Shown here: one piece after another, positions 1-13,065 of the stretch | Position numbering within the stretch: position 1 is the stretch's first letter | Layout of the letters: each line of letters begins with the position of its first letter | Source of the DNA: Clavelina lepadiformis | Lineage: Eukaryota; Chordata; Ascidiacea; Aplousobranchia; Clavelinidae | Direction of reading: 5' to 3' | Length of the DNA: 64,000 nt | Assembly: GCF_947623445.1 (NCBI RefSeq) | Contig: NC_135246.1 | Coordinates: forward strand, 8,973,856 to 9,037,855 | Notes under the pieces: model-generated | What the model was told of the DNA's origin: nothing | The model's input: the letters and a program-made list of their open reading frames with translations, nothing else | Database searches by the model: none | Position numbers and translations under genes: made by a program

Positions 1-877
1 CGTTGTGTAATTGCAACCTTAGCCAACGTGTAATTCAAGCTTAAATAGTGACCGCTTTCGTGAATATTGGTAAGCAATTTTGCATTGTGAAGCAAAAATT
101 GCGAGCATGATGCATTTTATAAACGCGTAGGCGATTTACCGACGCCGAGACGAAAGTGAATTTTAACCCTTATGGCTAATGATGCCCAACCAGGTATGAC
201 AGAACAGATAAAGGAATACGTATAACTGAAACGTTCGTAAGAAATACTCCCCTACACAGCTGGCAATAATATTTCGAGATACTTGCGTCCCAGAAATTTC
301 TATTATATGTTAACTTATAGTAGCGTTGTGGCAAGCAGTAAGACCACAGACGAATCATTACGCCAGATAGAAGAACGCCTTATAATTACTGGCCTGGGAG
401 TAAATATTTAAAATGAGATTATGCCATGGTTAAGCACATAAACGATAAATGTTTAAATCCACAGTCTGTGTATCTAATTTCAATCTGGGTATGGATATTT
501 CGCACGTTGCGCGACCACTCTGCACAATCCATGATTAAACTTAAGCAAATCTTTTTATTGACTAAATTAAAAAAATGGTTTCGCTTAAAAGAACTATCAC
601 TTTCTATTGAAAGCAGCGCGGTACGAACGCCCGAGTGAGGCAGTTACTTGTAATACAGCTTGCAATACATGTATACTGAATAAACAGGTACTCTAAAATG
701 GTTTGTTACGGAAGGAAGTTTACGCCACCATGGAATGCTTTATACAAATTTTACAACTTAACAAAGATGCTGCACAGTACCGGATATAAGTTTTAAGGTT
801 GTGCATCTAAACATTATGTGAAATTGTTCTACAATCTTTATAAAAGACACAGTATTAGCATAGTCATGCGGAAATTC
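1..877. other. 3' flank of the glutamine synthetase gene
   Basis: No convincing gene is seen. The stretch lies downstream of the glutamine synthetase stop codon, which is on the minus strand, and probably holds its 3' UTR. Short open frames here resemble no family I know and lack splice-site context. Confidence 0.6.
554..559 (-). promoter_or_regulatory. candidate polyadenylation signal for glutamine synthetase
   Basis: The plus strand reads TTTATT, which is AATAAA on the minus strand, about 320 bases beyond the glutamine synthetase stop. It is the first canonical hexamer I see downstream. No transcript evidence is available. Confidence 0.35.
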
Positions 878-3831
878 TTATAAGTCGAAATCAACGTCGC
901 CTTCCTCGTTAAGAATGGTAGTGCGAACCAAAGCTTCTGTTACAGTGTAGGGGTCGCAATTAGATGATGGTCTTCTGTCTTCCAAGTAACCAAACCTCTG
1001 TTCACCGACCTGTTTAGAAATAAGTTGTTATATAATATTTTTCATCGCTATAGCTGTAGCAAAGGCGATTTAACTTCTTTATTTAGACTGTAGATAATGA
1101 TTATGACTGCCAGTGCTACAAAGCTTTGCATCTATAATAAATATAGAAATAGGTAAGTTGGTACAGTAGTAATCAGTATCATACACGAGCAAGCACTAAT
1201 TATGAAACTACACAAGCACTATACAGTATACATCAGCGTCCGACCATATTGGTCCTCCAGCAAAGGATCTAGTTTGTTCTACAAGCAATGTTCCCAGCAA
1301 ATAACGCTTAGCCTTAGGTTTCAACAACTTAACAATGGCTTTATTGTCTCTGACAATAAACCACTAAATAATTAAAATTATGTTGACAGACTGTCTGCAC
1401 CAAGTGATACCACTTACATGTCTGGGGATCCTAATAGAAGCCTTGCGGTTTGCAACCCCAGAAGAAAAGTCATAGATTGAAGCTGTCTCGTGGAGTCCGG
1501 TCAAACGCCGAAGGTTGTCTTTACCACCTTGTGGATCGTACGCTTTAATGTGGTAGAAATGACGCTTACCAAGTTTTTCTACTGCTTTGTTAATAGCCCT
1601 AAAAAGAAATTTTACCAAAATTAAAACAAGGCATTATTGGCATTCTGAAGTTACTGTGAGGCAAATGGGGTAAAATAACCAATCTTTATGCATATTGGCT
1701 GTACAAACAATAAACTGCTCACTCAATTCCACCAGGCTGACGCATAGCTTCAGTGCTGTAGTTGGTGTGGCATCCAGCACCATTCCAATCACCTTTCATC
1801 GGTTTGGGGTCAAAGCTGGCAACTATGCCAAAGTCCTCACATACTCTGTGAAGCAGAAACCTTGAAATCCAGAGATGATCTCCCATTTCAATACCTTCAC
1901 AGGGACCAACTTGGTATTCCCACTATTGCAGAGAAAGAAAATACATATTGACATCATTCAAAAATCAGTGATACAAAGGGAATTTTCATTTGGCAATGGT
2001 AGTTAAGAGTTATATACTTCAACACTGTAAAACAGCTTTAATACAACCAAACTACGACAAAGAAAATTACTTTATTTTTTTTTTAATTTGAACTACAGCT
2101 ATAATAACGAGCATTAATTGTTACAAAACATGATCAACTATCTTTTTTGCAAAACCATTTAATGTATCCAATACATTTACCTGCGCAGGCATGACTTCAG
2201 CATTTGTTCCTGCTATGTTCACTCCAGCAAACATACAAGCTTTGTAATGTGCTTCCACAACATCTCTCCCATAGACATTGCCAGTGCCAACAGCACAGTA
2301 ATATGGTCCTAAAACAAAGCTGTGTTACTAAAAAAAAAACTCCACAACATCTAGGTGGAACTAACTGTAACCCATTACGAAGTAAATTACCTTGTGGTCC
2401 TGGATATCCCTGTTTCGGCCATCCAAATGGGTGTCCATCTACATCAAGTAATGTGTATTCTTGTTCCATTCCAAACCATGGTCTGTCTTCTTTTACCAGC
2501 TCCATAGCTTTTTTACAGGTTCTTCGGTTATTGGTTGCTGAAATGTTGGACAAACATTACAGACAAGTATACTACTACATGTCAGAAAATGAGCTTGCGC
2601 AAGTGAACTAAAAATATTTATGCACGAATATAATATCTATGATTTATATACATGAAACATATACCACTAAGTAGAAATCGCCTATAGTGACACTAACACC
2701 TAAAAGACCTCTGAAGTGTCACAATAAGCGAATGTTGCTATAAGAGAAGGTAAGGAAAATGGCCGCAGATAACCATACATTATGATTATTAAATCGATTG
2801 CCAAAGCGCAATATAAAAACTATAAATATTGTCAGAATGTAGGCTACTGCATGTGATATACCAGTACCTCAAAACCAGTGATAACTTAACATACAATGAT
2901 GTGAATTAATTTTTTCGAGAAAGAGAAGGCAATTATTTTTCCAAAAAATCCAGGATTATTGTGTGTTTTTGACTTATAAATGCTTTTATATGCAAATGTT
3001 TAAGCTCAGGGGACCGATAAATGGTGTCATTATACTCGAACTATTAATATAGATATGATAATATACAATTTCTACTGTACAAGCAAATACACACACGTGG
3101 AATACTAACCGACAGGTTCTTGTTTGTAATTTAGGACTTCACACATCACCAGTTTGTTGGGTTTTCCTCTAAATGGATCATTAAAGATTGCAACAGGCTT
3201 AATGTAACAGTCGCTGTTGGATCCTTCAGCTTGGTTGGTGCTTGATCCATCAAAGTTCCATAAAGGCAAATCTAAAATGAGATTGGTTTACAACTGTAAA
3301 TCTATTCCAAGTTGTTTACTCAGACGTTGACCATACCAATTTACAAAGTGTTCAAAAATACAGTGTAGAAGTGCAAAATATGCTACAGTACATTATAGAA
3401 TAGCTTACTCTATAACATTCTCTTTTAACTGATTGGTGCGATATTTGACAAGTAGTAGAGAGCGTAAACTTACTAAGATTAAAGTAAGATAAACTGTTAA
3501 TTCCTAACTTACGGATATTATATAAATTTGGTGTTGCCCTGAGATAGGAGCAAACACTTGAAAATTTGTACAAGCAAATATTTAACATAATTATCACCTG
3601 ACCATACCACAGAATACCACATTAGGCTAGCCTAGGTCCATTAGTAAACTTAATAAATTATTCATGGTTACCTTCATGAGACTTTGGTTCAAAGTCCAAA
3701 GTTTTTGTTTTACATCTTAAATTTTCCCCACTACCATCAATCCAAATGTACATAGCTTGAACTTTTCCATGGCTGTCAAGGTTCATGTAGTCAACCTTTG
3801 CTGTTTTGTTAAGCAGAGCAGTGGACGGCAT
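878..3831 (-). CDS. GLUL: glutamine synthetase (eukaryotic type), 7 coding exons
   Basis: This enzyme condenses glutamate, ammonia and ATP into glutamine in the cytosol. Coding exons in transcript order are 3831-3672, 3271-3110, 2537-2391, 2308-2181, 1922-1723, 1598-1418 and 1009-878. They total 1110 bases, giving 369 aa, close to the usual eukaryotic length of about 370. All introns are GT-AG and phases match at each junction. Recognisable blocks in order are: the N-terminal beta-grasp part with [18 protein letters not shown], then [62 protein letters not shown] active-site residues ([14 protein letters not shown] here), [22 protein letters not shown], and the C-terminal [20 protein letters not shown]. 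The start is the first ATG in frame before the conserved N-terminus. A perfect donor (GTAAGT) near 4267 could end an upstream untranslated exon, but this is uncertain. Nothing suggests a pseudogene. Confidence 0.97.
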
Positions 3832-6800
3832 TCTCGTTGTTTAGGGTTTTTATATAGGACGACAAGTAACAAACAAGAAAAAATCACAGATATGAGTTTA
3901 AAAACTATAGACAGTAAAACAAATATACATGAAATACTTATGGCAAGCCGCCTAAATAATCAAACAGGATAAATATAATAGAGCGGGGTATATTCTGATT
4001 ATTAACGAATAAGTTGTGAAAGTTTCCTATGCATAGCAGCCTATACAGTATTTAAAATATAAATACAGAACTCTGTTTACTGACAAGATAATATCATCCG
4101 GGAAAGAAACCGAAACTGCTTGCCATTGTAACCCAAACCCAGTTTCAATACACGTAAAACAATAGAATGAAAGTTATCTTGACCTAAACCCAAATACATA
4201 CAACTTGTATGATACAAGTTACAACAACCCAGCTGTGTCGAAACAGAAGCGTCTGTTACCCACTTACCCATTGTGTTATAACCAAGCTATACTTCTACTT
4301 TGCCAATTCTCCGTTCTAACTACCGCGCTAACCAAACGCCACGAGTTCGATAGATGACGCAATTTATAAGCGACGCGTGGTCGGAAAAAAAGAAATCCGG
4401 GTAACGTCACAAAGAAGCAAAAAAGAGAAAAAAGGTTGCAAGTGAGTCATTGTTCAGGTACTGAGGCAGTAAATGATAAAAATATAGCCTACGTTTAAAA
4501 GAATTACGAATCGGTGCCGGAGTTTCCCAAAATCCAAACGAATTAGTTATCAGTTATCACTTTGTTTTTGAGAACACCTACATATATATTGCTGTACTTG
4601 TGAGAGTCTGCTGCCTATTAACTTGGAGTGTTGGAGATAGTTAGAGATCCATTAATCGGAAAAGAAAGAGATCTTGAAATATTGCGTCATTATCGTAGCT
4701 CCTTCATTAATATTTGTCTTCTAACACTTCGGCGCCGCAAAGATATGTCGTGATGCCTATAAATGACGAAACAATCTATCACCAAGTACCAAACTATAAA
4801 AATATGGGTTGAAAATTTAGAATACAGTCGTTTTCAATCAATGATTTTCAAACCCACCTTATTACCCTATCTCAAACATTTCTCAGATATGAACATATCT
4901 TTCCAGTTATTGTTTGCTGTAGATTTATTAACCAATCGATCCAAATCTCTAATCAGGGAGTTAGTAAAATCCGCCACAAATACGTTTATGGCCACTTAAC
5001 TCCCTGAAGAAAACTGTTACCTATTCAATTTCATTTTTGACGCATGAATTTTGGAACTGACGCGATTGACGTCTAAGCGATCCTGTCACTAAAATAACTG
5101 TGTATAGCTAAAAAAATGCTGCAAGGTATAACCTCTATTTGACGAGGGAATAATTGCATTAATTGTTTCGCAACTTTGGAGTAAACTATTAATATTCCGT
5201 TGATCAAACTATGATCACTATAGATTTTACAGGCTACTACTAGCCCTACCGTTTACTTATCAAAATGGATTACAAAAGTTTCAGTTGCAACACAATACAA
5301 ACTTCTTGGTATCAAAAAAACCGAGTCTTTGGTTAGCATTGAAATCATTCAGCCATGTACTATACAGGCTTCACAGCAGGAAATCTCATCTGATATGGTT
5401 TACCGTACAGTCTACGACTCTACGGCGATGTAAAGGTTACTAGACTAGGATTGGCAGACCGTATAAACTAGTACTTTTTTCATGTAGGCTTTGCGCACAA
5501 GTTTCAAATAGAAGTAATTTTCCAAGTATTTTCTCCTCACAACTTTGACGTCTAATTTGAAACGTCACACCCTTTAACAACTGTACTCAAGTTCTAAGAC
5601 TATAAAATGTTTTTCCCAAAATACTTGCAAATACATTTGTCACATCTAACTCAGAACAATATTTATACCGTGAAGATGCTGACTCGTAATTGCATTTAGT
5701 TGAAATGTAATTCGTACAGAGACTTTGTTAAAAGTTGCCTAATGCCAAGCGCAGCAAATTTGTGAGAAGTCTTTCACAACAAACCCGCGGTCAAGAGTCC
5801 AACTGTTTAACAAGTAGGTCAACCCAACAAAGTGGGCAGTACAGCACGAAGCACATGTCGTTCATATTACTGCGTGCTCAGAGAACGGAGGTAATTGGCC
5901 TTTTTTGAGCAAGCAAATATCTTGAGGGCAGCGGATCACGAGGCAGAATCGCAACTACCATGCGGCTAACACGTGCTACCTGAAAATAATCGATTTGACG
6001 ATGGTGTGACCATTGATCTCAGGCAATCATCATTCGTCAGAACCTTGTGGCATTTTAAAATGGCGAAAATAAGTACGTGCATATAAAAAGAAATAAAGAA
6101 GGATTTCTTAATTGCAATTTATCGTTCTCCACAAAAGGCTACAGTCATCAATTCGTTGAAACACGTGGTTATGATTTCTTTCCTTTTTCAAAGAAAACAA
6201 AAACTGCTTACGGTAACATTATACGAATAATACGTAGAACTACTGTACTTTTGTGTTTGAACAAAAGAATTCTGTTTATTAAGATACAAGTGAAGCGAAA
6301 ATGAGCCGAAAAAATTTTATGAAGCTTCAGTCACAGCCTTCCTTTATAGTTAAAATTTGTTTACCTGAAGTATAGAACACCAAAACAACACGGCAGAATA
6401 AAAGAAGTGCCTTGTAAGAGGTCCTTTTTAGATACGAATGTTTTTATCCTGTTCCAGAGCAGCGTCGTCAGCTACCAAATCGCAAAGCACTGGCTCTGTC
6501 CTGGTGTGTTTGGCGTTAAATTTTTGCTTGCATTGGCCAAGTTGGCATAGCCTTTAAAATTATGAAACGTTTATATGACACAATAACCACATGGGAACAT
6601 GAAAACTTTACTACATCTACGTTGGGCCTTTAAGAAAAATATTTCATATCAGAAAACATTCAGCATAAGCGTGTAAAGCATGTGTGTATGAAATGGCGAA
6701 AACATATGATCTAAAATGTTTCTGTCAAAATCTGAAGTCTTCGTCATTTTCTGCAACGAAAACGTTATAGCTCCATAAGTACATAAATGACGTAATCCTG

Positions 6801-7975
6801 TATGAGTAACAGGATATTATGCTATGTGTGCGGGTTGTAAAAGCTTAGTAATCTTTTGAGTCCTTTTCTGGGAACAAGCGCGGTGGGTTTGTTAGATACA
6901 AAAACCTGAACAAGTGTTTTGCACGCTAGTGAATGAGCGAGAAATACTCACGTTTGCAAAAGTATTGATCCAAGTAAATAAAAGAGCTTGCTTTTGATTG
7001 AAAATGAAAGGTATGACGGCATGCAGAGAGTGACGTCACCTCAATTAGCAAAACTACCTCAGTTGAAAATTGTAACGAATTTGTCCATTCTGATTTTACG
7101 TGCTATTCCTCCTTATTATTGCCACTAGTACACAACACTTTAAATACCAAACATTGTCCACCATGATACACTCAAATTACAAATCAGACTGACACGGCAG
7201 TAAAATGTTTTTTAATTTAAAAAAACTATTAAAGTACAAACGTATTGTCTAACTATATTGTCGGCCACTTCCACTGCTTAAAACCTTGTGCTGACGTAAG
7301 TCGTTTGACGTAATCGTTACCGCCCACATTATCATAACAAAGGAGTGTCAAGTTTCGCCATTGAGCAAATATAACTCAAATACACGAGCCAGTACAATAG
7401 TCAGGCAAAGTTTTTCCTAATTTGACAAAAAGCGTTGTGTATTTTAGTTAAGACTATTTGTGATTATTGAAAACGGAAATTTCCGCGCACTGCTTTATTG
7501 TCTGAAAATATTTACAAGAAAAAACATACCTTATTGCACAACATCGTGCTTTTTAAACTTGTGGTTACTAACCTGGGAATTGCGATTCCGGGTAGTGAAG
7601 AGTTTTGTTGGGGGAGAGCCGAGATTCCCACTTACGATAAATCTTAGGCTAACAAACGAATTTATAAGAACAATAAAAATGGTTTGAACCAGCAGTAGCA
7701 CGACTTCGGGCTTTATTCCCTTTCAAGGAGGGCAGTAGGTGGTAGTCCATACCGATTTATCCAATTACAGTGTAAAACACTGCTGTTAACTAAAAGTTTG
7801 TTACAGGCAGTTAAAATTACGTTGGTTCTAATTTGCCAATATCAGTAAAAAATGTAAACAATTCCCACCATGCCTAAGGTATAGGCCTAGCTCCCTTCAC
7901 TAAACTAATGTAATGCCGCAATCTAATTTCTTTGAAAATTATAGGATAGAGATTACTGAAAACAACATTATTTGA
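3832..7975. other. intergenic region upstream of glutamine synthetase, no gene recognised
   Basis: The first 500 bases should contain the minus-strand promoter and perhaps an untranslated exon ending at a good donor near 4267. A TATATAAAA string at about 3848-3856 sits only about 20 bases from the ATG, too close to serve it. The rest shows scattered short open frames without family resemblance or conserved splice context. Confidence 0.5.
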
Positions 7976-7983
7976 CGTGTATA

Positions 7984-8473
7984 CAGTGGTGGCTTTAGGT
8001 TTGGGGGGAGGTAAAGTTGTGGCCCAGTTTGTAGGCCCCAACATTACGGGAGATGTAGCAATGTACCTTAAGGGGTTCGGGGGGAATGCTTCATTTCTTT
8101 GTTGCTATCAAGTGGCTAATACCTTAGAGGTTTGCCAGGGGAGAACACAATTTTTTTTCGACTTGGCATGATGTTTTAAATCAGGTGACCGTTTAAGCAT
8201 TGAGCTACATGAAAGCAATCTCAAAGCAGGAGGAGATGAGATTTACACGGAAGTTAGATTTATACAACATTCCCCCTATTTTAAATACAGTTCATATATA
8301 CAGCTAATCAGCGTTAACCAATGAATGATTCCTGTCCTGAAAAATTGTGAATAGTTAACAATAATACTCGTATCAAATGTTTGTTCTTTTAGAGCGCGTA
8401 TACACAAACAGTGGGCCCTCTTGGAGGGGGCTGAGGTGAGCGAGGTGGTCGCCACGCCCTAAAGCCACAACTG
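7984..8473. mobile_element. non-autonomous hAT-type element, family A, copy 1
   Basis: The element begins CAGTGGTGGCTTTAGG and ends with the reverse complement of CAGTTGTGGCTTTAGG. It is flanked by near-identical 8-base direct repeats, CGTGTATA at 7976-7983 and CATGTATA at 8474-8481. CAGTG-type ends with an 8-base target duplication are typical of hAT transposons. Its interior (for example the stretch around TACCTTAGAGGTTTGCCAG) is recognisably related, in opposite orientation, to the element at 61296-61878. No intact transposase is present. Confidence 0.75.
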
Positions 8474-8481
8474 CATGTATA

Positions 8482-9790
8482 ACTATTTGATATTTCATGC
8501 AACGAGATTGCAAAAAAAGAGTGTAGTGAGATGTGTATGTTCCATAAACGAAGGCCGCCGATTTTGTATTTAACGAAATATAATTTTTATATTTAATGCA
8601 TAACATTTCTAACTTATAGAAATAAAATGTGTAAGCAAACAACTAGTCAACAACAACAATAAAATTTGTTGTAGGCTGGTCATTCTTTCATACAGATATA
8701 GCAAAAATAAGCATACACGATGACGTATGTTTGCAGACGAGTAGTAAACTCTTATTTTAAAATCCCCGTGGTAATTCTAATACAGGTGCGCTTCACTGTT
8801 TTGTACTTGTCTGTGAAAAGGGAAAATGTTCGGTTTTATTATCTGCCCTAATTGCAAATAATCTGCCCTAATTGCAGATAATAAAAGTTTGTCTTCAAAC
8901 ATAATCGGTGGTTGTGATTTACAGTTAAAGGTAGACTGCCACTATTTCCCCGGAAAAATCGTGCTTTTAAAGCTCTTTTTTATAGTTTCCCGTTAACATA
9001 ACTTATATGTTATAATACAATAAGCTAAGCCTCACCTAAATCTACCATCTAAAATCTAAATCCTTCTATAATTAAACCTTAAATAATTAAAATGAAGTTT
9101 TTGCATACTAATTCTCCTAATCTAACCGCCTATCTTTAACTATGGCCTGTGTGACCTATACATTCGGTGAAATTCTCTTAAACGTAATGTGGAATTTTTT
9201 CCATCTGATCTTTTGACACAACAGGCAATTGTTTCTTTCACCCTGTAACATTTTAAAAACAAAGTTTGTCAAATCCTTCAACATGGTCATGATGCGGGGC
9301 ATAGCAGCATAGAGTATGTTATAGCAATATGTTGGATAAATCAACCCAAATAATTAAATATTTATGTAAAGGAATAAATACCTTAAACCAGTGCCTTTCG
9401 ATCTTTCTGATGACGGTTCACGCTATTTTGTGTCACGAAGATCTCATCCGCACATAATACAATCAAAGCTGTAAAACGTTTGACAGACTGGCGATTTCAT
9501 CATTCGTTCTCTTTTTCTTGATACAACTTATTGAAATTAAACATTTCATAAAAAATCTTTACCAGAATCCGTATACATGTGTCAGCATTTGTAATCTCAA
9601 TTCGACCCGTACGGAAACGAATTAACATAATCTTGAAACAATACGTGAGTGTTTTATTTCAAACTTTCAAACTCTTTTGTTTGTGAACTGGTTCACCTCC
9701 GTTGGTTGTATAATAACATCATGCAAAATGTTGTTAGTAAAGACATCCTGCTGTAGTGTAGTCAGGAATTTAAAAAAGACGTTGAAGTCC
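8482..9790. other. intergenic, no gene recognised
   Basis: AT-rich DNA. A short tandem duplication of about 20 bases (ATCTGCCCTAATTGC units) lies near 8843-8882. Nothing else stands out. Confidence 0.5.
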
Positions 9791-10372
9791 TTATTGTCGA
9801 AAACAGATTAGGAAAAGTGTCATCACCGGACGAGGGTCACGCAAACCTTTCATTATGCATAAAAACATAAGATCGTTTCGAAGTCGTTCATCCACGGGGT
9901 ATGCCCTTTTCCCAAAGATTTGCGCTTCGGTTGCAAATTCTCCCGCAGATTCATCAAGCTGGCGTCTATATAAGCAAACGTCCGGCGCATCTTTCATAAG
10001 GAATACGGAAAATTAATCATCAATTCGATTCTATAAACCACGTCGTCAAAGGGCATATCAGCTATTGAAAATTCGTCTAGTTGTAGCAGTAACTGTACCT
10101 TTTATGAAGCTATCGTAAAAGCGGTACATTTGCTTCTTCTGGTATAGCTTTGTGAGGCGGTAGTAAGATTTGAAGAGGTACAGAAAGCGTTCCAAATCAT
10201 CGACTTTGTGAAAGAACGGACGTGGAAGAAATAACGCTGGGTTCATCGTGCTCATAGTGTACCTTGGTCTTGCGGTTGCAGTATCGAACCGCGCTCGCAA
10301 ATGAAACGGGAATAACCTTTCCCTAATTTCAGCTAGGTTCTGTGCCGCAATGACGGTGAACCGCGACACCAA
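9791..10372 (-). pseudogene. gag-like fragment of an LTR-type retrotransposon, frameshifted
   Basis: Reading the minus strand from 10372 down, a frame contains a gag-like block (DDLERFLYLFKSYYRL). Near 10085 the likeness passes to a second frame, which ends in a stop near 10000. It then returns to the first frame with an ES-EF-E--IFGKRAYP-DE-LRNDL---MKGLRDP pattern typical of Ty3/Gypsy capsid proteins. Two frame changes and stops show that it is decayed. I see no zinc knuckle, protease or reverse transcriptase downstream and no convincing LTR pair. The assignment rests on the spacing of conserved residues and not on a database match. Confidence 0.55.
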
Positions 10373-12811
10373 CTACACTTTTAGGAAAGATCCATCATAC
10401 GTTTATTCTTCGCCACCGCAGTACGCGAGCACAACCAAATTACAAACCCAGCATGCAACCCCCTCGCGCAAACGACACCTTCATAAAATACACACGGAAA
10501 AGCAATAAAAGATTAAACACGAAAGTGTAAAATACTTAAGGCAGTGATTACAAAGTAATTAAGGATAAAACACGCACATGTCAAATACCTAAGGTAGTGA
10601 CGTGAAAAGAATGAAAATGGTGTTGGCAGTGAATAAAAGAGACTGAAGATTATTACACAGTATAGGAACTTGCATGAAGAAAAGATCGGTATAGCTGAGG
10701 TTCGAGCGATGAGGATTCATAGCCGAGTTTTAGTTGTGGTAAGGTTTTCCTCAGTACGACGATAAAGTTTGCGATATCAATCATATCATACGATACTACA
10801 TGCACCAGTAACATCGATATCTAAGATTTCATTAGCGACGTGTGCACAAAAACGAAACATAAAGAGTTGGATGTTTGCAATAAAGTTAATTTAAATATAT
10901 AAATTTAAAAATATGCAAGAATCATGTTAAAGTAAATCGTTTTCAAGATGATACAAAATTAATAATCGAATCGCGCAAAACCATTCAAAAAATATTTTAA
11001 CCAATTTTATTTCACTCAATCATAATTTCCACTTTCATGTCGATACAACAAAAGCTCACGTCATTGTATCCGTAACAGCACTCGATTACTTTTCAACTAT
11101 ATACAGTATAAAGCAACGAGATAAGCCATCGCCTTGTTATGATGTGATATTAACATGGTCCGTTAATTTGCTGTTGTTTTTTCTTTCCCACTTCAACATT
11201 CTGTCACGCTCTTTTCAATGGTGGTCTTATTCATGCAATGCTAGATATTGACAAAACTGTGTTTGCTTTGTGATAACTGCGCAACGTACATTACGGATCA
11301 GTTCGCCTCGACCATGACCAGACGTGAGGGTAAGCGTGAAAACACCAAACTTGCACAAGCGATCAGCGTTGCTTGAGAATAACTGAAAATCAGGGAGACG
11401 AGTTTTATCCGCACCGTGTTCGTCATCTGCATTAAATTACTTTCTGTACGTATTAGTGCATACTGTCTCACAGGTTGAAATGCACACCTACGTGTTTGAG
11501 TTTTGACCATAATTGCAGATTTTAAACGTTGGCCAAATATTGCAGTGTTTGACAAACAGTAGTCTATACCAAAATTGCAACCGCTTCCGTTTTTTGCGCT
11601 ATAGGTCACACACGCAAATAAAACGTATTTCTTATTAATTTGTTTATGCTTGCGATTTCAAATTTCCTCTGACGATGTGTATACGAAGTCAAATAAAGCA
11701 GTATTTTTTTCTTCTTTCGATACGATTTAAATTCTAAATCAACTAAAAAACGCGAAAGCAATAATTATGGATAGCCACCATACCATGCTTACAGAAATTG
11801 TCATTGCTTAAACTCAAATGCTTTCAAATGGTTTCATTTTGACAAACTGGTTTCTTTTTTGTACTGTACTGTATGGCATGAAACATTTATAACTATTGGT
11901 GATGTCATTTGAGTTGGCCAGAAAAAATTGTACCTATTTGCCCTTAACTGTTAAGTTAATGTCTTCAATCATTGATTGAAACCAGCAGTTTATTCTCTCT
12001 ACATAACAGCAGCAAGCTTTGTAACACAACTAACGAAGACAATTGTATGGCGCTGTAGGTCTTTGTTGATTCACTTTGCTGGCTTTAAAACGCTGGGCTA
12101 TTTTACATAAAAATTCTAAATGCATTCAGCCATGTAGTCACTGACTGTTAAGTTAGACATTGTATATACAGGTCTTAATGGCTTTCAGAACTTTCTGTAA
12201 TTGCCATGACATCATTTATATTTAATGCTACTTCTATGTTCTGCATTTTCCTTTTGAAGAATCGCAGCTCGCAAGGTTTTTTGCATGTGCTTTAATTTCT
12301 ATGATAGCCAATTTCAGTAAATTTTAAAAGCGGATTCTGTCTATGGCTTGTAATGGAACCTCAACTTTTTTTAAGATCTAGATATCTTCTCTTTCCATCG
12401 CCGTCGTGAAATTGACCGTTACCTCTGTGTCTCTTTTGTAATTAGTTGGGAGTTTAAAACTCCATTTGCTTTTCCTTTTGACCTGTTCTACGTATGATAG
12501 AGTTATAGTATTAGATGAGAGTGTAGTCCTGAAAAGAACTGTCGAAAAAACCTTTTGTTTGCTGCTAAGCCTGAAATATCTTTCAGCTATATGACAGATA
12601 ACAAAGCAGTTCGATTGTGGGACTTTGACTTAGCCTTAAAAGATCCATCGCGAATCCACGCCCGCACTGCTCAATTGCAAAAATGGAATGACTTAAAGGT
12701 GATTTTTTTAAATAATATTTCATTGGAATCATGATAAATACAATGCACAACTTTGTTACTTTTTGTTACAACACAAAAACAACAAAGTGACAGTTTCCCT
12801 GTCGGGGTAGG
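10373..12811. other. intergenic, no gene recognised
   Basis: Low-complexity AT-rich DNA with an imperfect local repeat near 10505-10610 (AATACTTAAGGCAGTGA and AATACCTAAGGTAGTGA). No coding pattern or RNA gene is apparent. Confidence 0.5.
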
Positions 12812-12819
12812 CCTACAGG

Positions 12820-13057
12820 CAATGTTCCCTCTAAGCTGCGCGCGTGCGCAAATGCGCACTGCTGACACGGGCTCCGCGCACAGAAAATCTGTGCTGCGCA
12901 CAAGAAAAAAATCCAACCTGAATTGAAAATAAAATAAACGCATAATAATGGCCACAGTGCGCACGTAAAACGTTTGATGTTGCTCACAGTGGTCCAAGGG
13001 ACCGCTCAGGGAGTTAGTGTGTTTGCTCAGACTCGTGAAAAATTAGAGGAAACATTG
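12820..13057. mobile_element. non-autonomous hAT-type element, family B, perfect 8-bp target duplication
   Basis: The left end reads CAATGTTCCCTCTAA; the right end is the reverse complement of CAATGTTTCCTCTAA. Perfect 8-base direct repeats CCTACAGG flank it at 12812-12819 and 13058-13065. The element is 238 bases long and has a GC-rich GCGCGCGTGCGCA block just inside the left end, unlike the AT-rich surroundings. The size, end structure and 8-base duplication fit a hAT-derived MITE. The perfect duplication suggests a fairly recent insertion. Confidence 0.85.
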
Positions 13058-13065
13058 CCTACAGG

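Noticed and set aside
2204..2611. 135-aa open frame on the plus strand
   Set aside because: It is antisense to two well-supported glutamine synthetase exons and resembles no protein family.
4077..4271. Minus-strand open frame starting MGKW near a good donor
   Set aside because: The GTAAGT donor begins right after ATGG, so the frame mostly reads through a likely intron; joining it to the next exon would be out of frame. Kept only as a possible untranslated exon.
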